NCBI RefSeq assembly: GCF_030406325.1
Contig: NZ_JAUEQY010000031.1
Coordinates: forward strand, 79,562-143,561
Source of the DNA: Actinomadura sp. DC4
GTDB taxonomy: Bacteria > Actinomycetota > Actinomycetes > Streptosporangiales > Streptosporangiaceae
Direction of reading: 5' to 3'
DNA length: 64,000 nucleotides
Shown: one piece after another, positions 60,933 to 64,000 of the stretch
How positions within the stretch are numbered: position 1 is the first letter of the stretch
How the letters are laid out: every line of letters begins with the position of its first letter
Notes under the pieces: generated by a model
Told to the model about the DNA's origin: nothing
What the model saw: only the letters and a program-made list of their open reading frames with translations
Database searches by the model: none
Position numbers and translations under genes: made by a program

Positions 60933-61637
60933 TCAGCGTTTCAGGCAGGTGTACGCCCCGTAGACCGCGCCGCGGAATTCGGCCCGGACGATCTCGAACC
61001 CGGCGGCCGTGAGCATCGGCTCGAACAGCCACCGGAAGGTGCTGAACTCCGTGCGGAGGTGCTCGGCGAAGTCCTCGCGGGTGTAGCCTAGCGCCGGGTC
61101 GGACGCGCCGTGGTCGAGCCAGCGCCCGATGACCTCCTCGGCGTCGCCCGGCGCGAAGTCGAAGACCAGGTCGCGCAGGCGCAGGACGCCCCCGGGTCGC
61201 AGGAGTCCCGAGATGCGCTCCAGCGCCATGACCTTCCAAAAGTCCGGCAGCTGGTGCAGCGCGTTGCGGGTGCAGACCGCGTCGGCGGGCGGGCCGGCGT
61301 GCTCATAGGACAGGAACCCGGCGCGTACGCACTCCAGGCCGGCCAGGTCCTCCTCGGCGGCCCGCTCGCGTAGGTGGCGCTGCATGGCGGGTGAGACGTC
61401 CACGGCGACGACGTGGCCGAATCGCCGCGCGGCGGCGAGCGCGAGCCGTCCGGTGCCGGCGCCGAGGTCGACCAGCGTCGACGTACGGTCCAGGCCGTGC
61501 GCGGCGAGCTCGTCGAGGTCGGCGTCCACGTCGCCGAGCCCGGCCTCGTAGCCGGCCTTGCGGTCGTATCCGGCGACGTAGGCGGGATCAAGGTGTTCGG
61601 GCCCCGCGTACGCGAGTTCGTCCGGCCTCCACTCCAT
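60933..61637 (-). CDS. Class I SAM-dependent methyltransferase
   Basis: 234 residues. SAM motif I LVDLGAGTGRLALAAAR, the acidic VVAVDVSPAMQRHL, the CTRNALHQLPDFWK post-motif and LLRPGGVLRLRDLVFDF are in order. The C-terminal FRGAVYGAYTCLKR helix-strand is typical of this group. ATG 61637 overlaps the 3' end of the MFS gene by 50 bp on the same strand, so they are probably co-expressed. Target unknown. Confidence 0.88.
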   Translation of the reverse strand: MEWRPDELAYAGPEHLDPAYVAGYDRKAGYEAGLGDVDADLDELAAHGLDRTSTLVDLGAGTGRLALAAARRFGHVVAVDVSPAMQRHLRERAAEEDLAGLECVRAGFLSYEHAGPPADAVCTRNALHQLPDFWKVMALERISGLLRPGGVLRLRDLVFDFAPGDAEEVIGRWLDHGASDPALGYTREDFAEHLRTEFSTFRWLFEPMLTAAGFEIVRAEFRGAVYGAYTCLKR

Positions 61638-62835
61638 CGTCCGATGGTGGCACGGTGCCGCCGGAGGCCGCATCCGGATTTCGGTCCGCCCGCCGCAGGC
61701 CGGGCGCGAGGGCCAGGGTGACCGCGACGGAGGCCGCGGCCATCACCGCCATGGCCGTCGCGGGCGCGGTGTGCTGGGCGACCGTCCCGGCGAGGGCGGC
61801 GCCGACCCCCTGCATGGCGAGCATGCCCGAGGAGTGCAGCCCGAGCGCCTGCCCGTGCATGGCGGCCGGGGTCAGCGTCATCAGCCGCTCCTGGAGCAGG
61901 AGCGTGGCCGCGTACCCGATCGAGGCGATCGTGACGGCGGCGAGGGCCAGGGGCCGCGCCGGGTCCAGGGCGAAGACGAGGTACGGCACGGCGAGCAGCA
62001 GCCGCATCGGGGCGCCCAGGCGCCGCCTCCACCGGGACGGGACGAAACGGCCGGTCAGCGTGTCGCCGATGAGCATGCCGAACGCCGCGAGAGCGAAGAA
62101 CAGGCCCGCGCGATCTGGGGCGTACGGGACGAAGAGGGACTCACAGCCGACGATCAGGCCGTTGGGCACCCAGAGCGCGAGGAAGACGTGGCGGCGCTCG
62201 CCCGCCCACAGCCGCGCGTTGGTCCGCCAGGTCTCGGCCACGGACGGGCGTCCGGAGGCGCGCGGCGGGCGCGGTCGCAGGCCGGCGCCGGCGACCGCGG
62301 CCGCCAGGTGGAGGGCCGCCCCGGCGAGCAGCGTGCCGCGCGGGGACAGGACGGTCACGAGCACTCCCCCGGCCCCGAACCCGATGATCTGCATGGTCCC
62401 GGAGGACATGTTGAGCACCGAGCGCCCGAGGAGATAGCCCTCCGCCGGCAGGATCTCGCTGAGCAGGCCGTACCGCACCCCTCCGCCCACCGAGGCGACC
62501 AGGCCCTGGCCGAGGACGATCGCGAAGACGGCGCCGATCGGCAGCCCGGGCAGCGCCAGTACGACCGTGCTGAGGCCGAACGCCAGCGCCGTCACGGTCG
62601 TCGCGGCCCGCGGCGGCAGCCGGTCGGCCGCCGACAGGAGCGCCACGGCCCCGATCAGCTGGGCGAAGGAGGCGCCGAACATGCTCAGGGCGGACAGCAG
62701 CGGCGACCGGGTGGCGGTGTAGACGAGCGTGCCGAGCGCGAGGCCGCTCACGGTCGAGGCGGCGACCTGCAGGGCGGAGGTGGCGAAGAGCGGCGTGAAC
62801 TCCTTCGCGCGGAACAGGTCCCCGTATGTACGCAT
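61588..62835 (-). CDS. MFS transporter
   Basis: 415 residues with about 12 hydrophobic helices and the pattern of the MFS_3/enterobactin-exporter-like group (YGDLFRAKEFTPLFATSALQVAASTVSGLALGTLVY in outline, then GASFAQLIGAVALL). A hydrophilic Arg/Pro tail of about 35 residues ends the protein. Divergent from an ArsR-type regulator, which probably represses it. ATG 62835; frames reaching 63039 are spurious. Confidence 0.9.
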   Translation of the reverse strand: MRTYGDLFRAKEFTPLFATSALQVAASTVSGLALGTLVYTATRSPLLSALSMFGASFAQLIGAVALLSAADRLPPRAATTVTALAFGLSTVVLALPGLPIGAVFAIVLGQGLVASVGGGVRYGLLSEILPAEGYLLGRSVLNMSSGTMQIIGFGAGGVLVTVLSPRGTLLAGAALHLAAAVAGAGLRPRPPRASGRPSVAETWRTNARLWAGERRHVFLALWVPNGLIVGCESLFVPYAPDRAGLFFALAAFGMLIGDTLTGRFVPSRWRRRLGAPMRLLLAVPYLVFALDPARPLALAAVTIASIGYAATLLLQERLMTLTPAAMHGQALGLHSSGMLAMQGVGAALAGTVAQHTAPATAMAVMAAASVAVTLALAPGLRRADRNPDAASGGTVPPSDDGVEAGRTRVRGARTP

Positions 62836-62838
62836 GAC

Positions 62839-62894
62839 GCGAAATATCGCTGTTCGTCGTTCGTGGTGGTTATTGTTTCGCGGGGAGGCGAAAC
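62839..62894. promoter_or_regulatory. Inverted repeats between MFS and ArsR-type genes
   Basis: GCGA-AATA-TCGC (62839-62850) lies 3 bp from the MFS start, and GTTTCGC-GGGGAG-GCGAAAC (62875-62894) ends one base before the regulator ATG. The second repeat encloses the regulator's own GGGGAGG ribosome binding site, so its RNA could also fold to hide it. The shared GCGAAA half-site suggests one regulator binds both. Confidence 0.6.
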
Positions 62895-62895
62895 G

Positions 62896-63891
62896 ATGGG
62901 GTTGTGGCAGGTCAATGCGGACACGCTGGCGGGGAGCCGCTTCGTGGTATCGGCGCTGAACGAGACCATCTCCGCGCTCATCGCCCTGCAGCGCGCCACC
63001 GCCTCTCACCCGGGCGAGCGTGCGTGGCTGGACGCGCACCTGCCTTCGTACCGGGAGCGCCTGGACCCGGTCACCGCGCTGCTCGTACGGGCGGGGTTCA
63101 ACCGGCGCTGGAACGTGGACTTCCTGACGCCCACCCCGCCGGCCTCGGGATCGCCGTCGTTCGCCGCGGAGCTGACCGTGATCCGGGAGACCGCGCCACC
63201 GGCGGCGCGCGCGGACCTGGAGGTGGCGCTGGACGGCCCGCTCCCGCCCCTGTTGCGGCGCGACGACCTGCCCGCCCTCGCGGCGGACCTACTGGAGTGG
63301 GTGTGGGCGGAGACCGTACGGCCCTACTGGGCGCGGCGGCGGCGGATCCTCGAGGCCGACATCGTCTCCCGTACACGGCAGCTGAGCCTCGACGGCTGGG
63401 CGGCGGCGCTGAACGACATGCGCGAGGGAATGCGCTGGCTCGGCGACGGCCGCCTGCAGATCAACGTGCACGACCATCCGCCGCGGGAGATCTCGGGCGC
63501 GCAGCTGCTGTTCGTGCCGGTCACGGGGCGGGGCTGGGTGTCGTGGGAGGAGCCGCACCGGTACGCGGTGGTGTACCCGTGCTCGGGCGTCCTGGCCTCG
63601 CCGGACCGGACCCCGGCCCCGGAGGCCTTGGGCCGGCTGCTGGGGCCCGCGCGGGCGGGCGTCCTGGTGCTGCTGTCGTCGCCTTTCAGTACGACGCAGA
63701 TGGTGGCGCTGACGGGGCAGGGGCTGGGCTCGGTGGGCCGCCATCTGAGGGTGCTCCTGGACGCGGGCCTGGTGAACCGCCGCCGCACCGGGCGGTCGGT
63801 CCTGTACTACCGGACGAGCGCCGGAGACACCCTGGTGGCGGCCGCACACCGGCCCGCGGACCCGCCCCTACGCCTAGTACTACATCACTAG
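62896..63891 (+). CDS. ArsR-type wHTH regulator with large N-terminal domain
   Basis: 331 residues. About 240 N-terminal residues (a DUF5937-like, Trp/Arg-rich domain) precede a C-terminal winged helix: LLGPARAGVLVLLSSPFSTTQMVALTGQGLGSVGRHLRVLLDAGLV, then RRTGRSVLYYRTSAG. ATG 62896 has GGGGAGG 7 nt upstream. Divergent from the MFS gene. The last residues (RLVLHH) run into a repeat-rich segment and may be altered by an insertion at the right edge. Confidence 0.87.
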   Translation: MGLWQVNADTLAGSRFVVSALNETISALIALQRATASHPGERAWLDAHLPSYRERLDPVTALLVRAGFNRRWNVDFLTPTPPASGSPSFAAELTVIRETAPPAARADLEVALDGPLPPLLRRDDLPALAADLLEWVWAETVRPYWARRRRILEADIVSRTRQLSLDGWAAALNDMREGMRWLGDGRLQINVHDHPPREISGAQLLFVPVTGRGWVSWEEPHRYAVVYPCSGVLASPDRTPAPEALGRLLGPARAGVLVLLSSPFSTTQMVALTGQGLGSVGRHLRVLLDAGLVNRRRTGRSVLYYRTSAGDTLVAAAHRPADPPLRLVLHH

Positions 63892-63954
63892 ATCACCTTT
63901 GGTGACTGGTGAGTATCAGCAAGTGATCAGGGTGGGGTGTGTGAGGGTGTTGGC

Positions 63955-64000
63955 ATGCCCCCATCTATTGAGGCCGTTGTTGCCCGGACGGTGACACGTG
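63955..64000 (+). CDS. Start of an unidentified gene cut by the window edge
   Basis: ATG 63955 has GAGGG 7 nt upstream and opens a frame of 15 codons (MPPSIEAVVARTVTR) to the edge. Immediately before it are short inverted repeats (TCACC-TTT-GGTGA at 63895-63907), and composition is less G+C-rich than neighbouring genes. It could be a transposase gene behind an IS end; this cannot be decided from 46 bases. Confidence 0.4.
   Translation, partial: MPPSIEAVVARTVTR

Overview
The window is high-GC actinobacterial chromosome. BldD, the actinobacterial integration host factor mIHF, a 6C RNA, SDN/KTG-type class A beta-lactamase and leaderless starts all fit a filamentous actinomycete. A class 1B dihydroorotate dehydrogenase with its PyrK partner inside the pyr operon points away from Streptomyces and mycobacteria and towards Streptosporangiales such as Actinomadura or Thermomonospora; this placement is inference. 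Most of the window is core metabolism, with accessory genes inserted between conserved blocks.

Region 1 (1-22.6 kb) is the conserved mihF-gmk-rpoZ-coaBC-metK-priA-def-fmt-rsmB-rpe-ribD block, read on the minus strand. It is interrupted by a P450 plus MmcQ/YjbR pair between metK and priA, and by a larger accessory stretch between rsmB and rpe/ribD: two LysR regulators, a class A beta-lactamase, a second beta-lactamase-fold hydrolase, an aminotransferase and three methyltransferase or hydrolase genes. ribD runs off the left edge and sits behind an FMN riboswitch.

Region 2 (22.6-34 kb) holds a gene-poor stretch with a relic of an MMPL transporter, then the pyrimidine operon pyrR-pyrB-pyrC-carA-(65-aa membrane protein)-carB-pyrK-pyrD-pyrF. 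Every one of its eight junctions overlaps by 1 or 4 bases. A PyrR-binding hairpin lies directly before the pyrR ribosome binding site. bldD is divergent and keeps both c-di-GMP-binding motifs.

Region 3 (35-51 kb) resembles the mycobacterial Rv2170-Rv2176 neighbourhood: a HEPN-domain gene with a perfect SOS box upstream, a GNAT enzyme, metF, a polyprenyl synthase, an Rv2175c-type regulator and a PASTA-domain Ser/Thr kinase. Thiamine genes (thiE; TPP riboswitch-thiO-thiS-thiG) are interleaved. A two-gene WXG-like pair precedes the GNAT gene, and endonuclease IV follows the kinase.

Region 4 (51-64 kb) has a 6C RNA, a symporter/LytTR-LytS operon, a molybdopterin enzyme, a type I-beta DAHP synthase behind a ribosome-mediated attenuator, a rhodanese/TetR divergon with two palindromic operators, an EamA exporter with a second mini-ORF plus hairpin leader, thiI, a methyltransferase, and an MFS/ArsR divergon. 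A new ORF starts at the right edge.

The most interesting signals are regulatory: two mini-ORF attenuators, the 6C RNA, the PyrR hairpin, the SOS box before a HEPN gene, several paired operators in divergent promoters, and start codons placed 6-7 nt after a -10 box.
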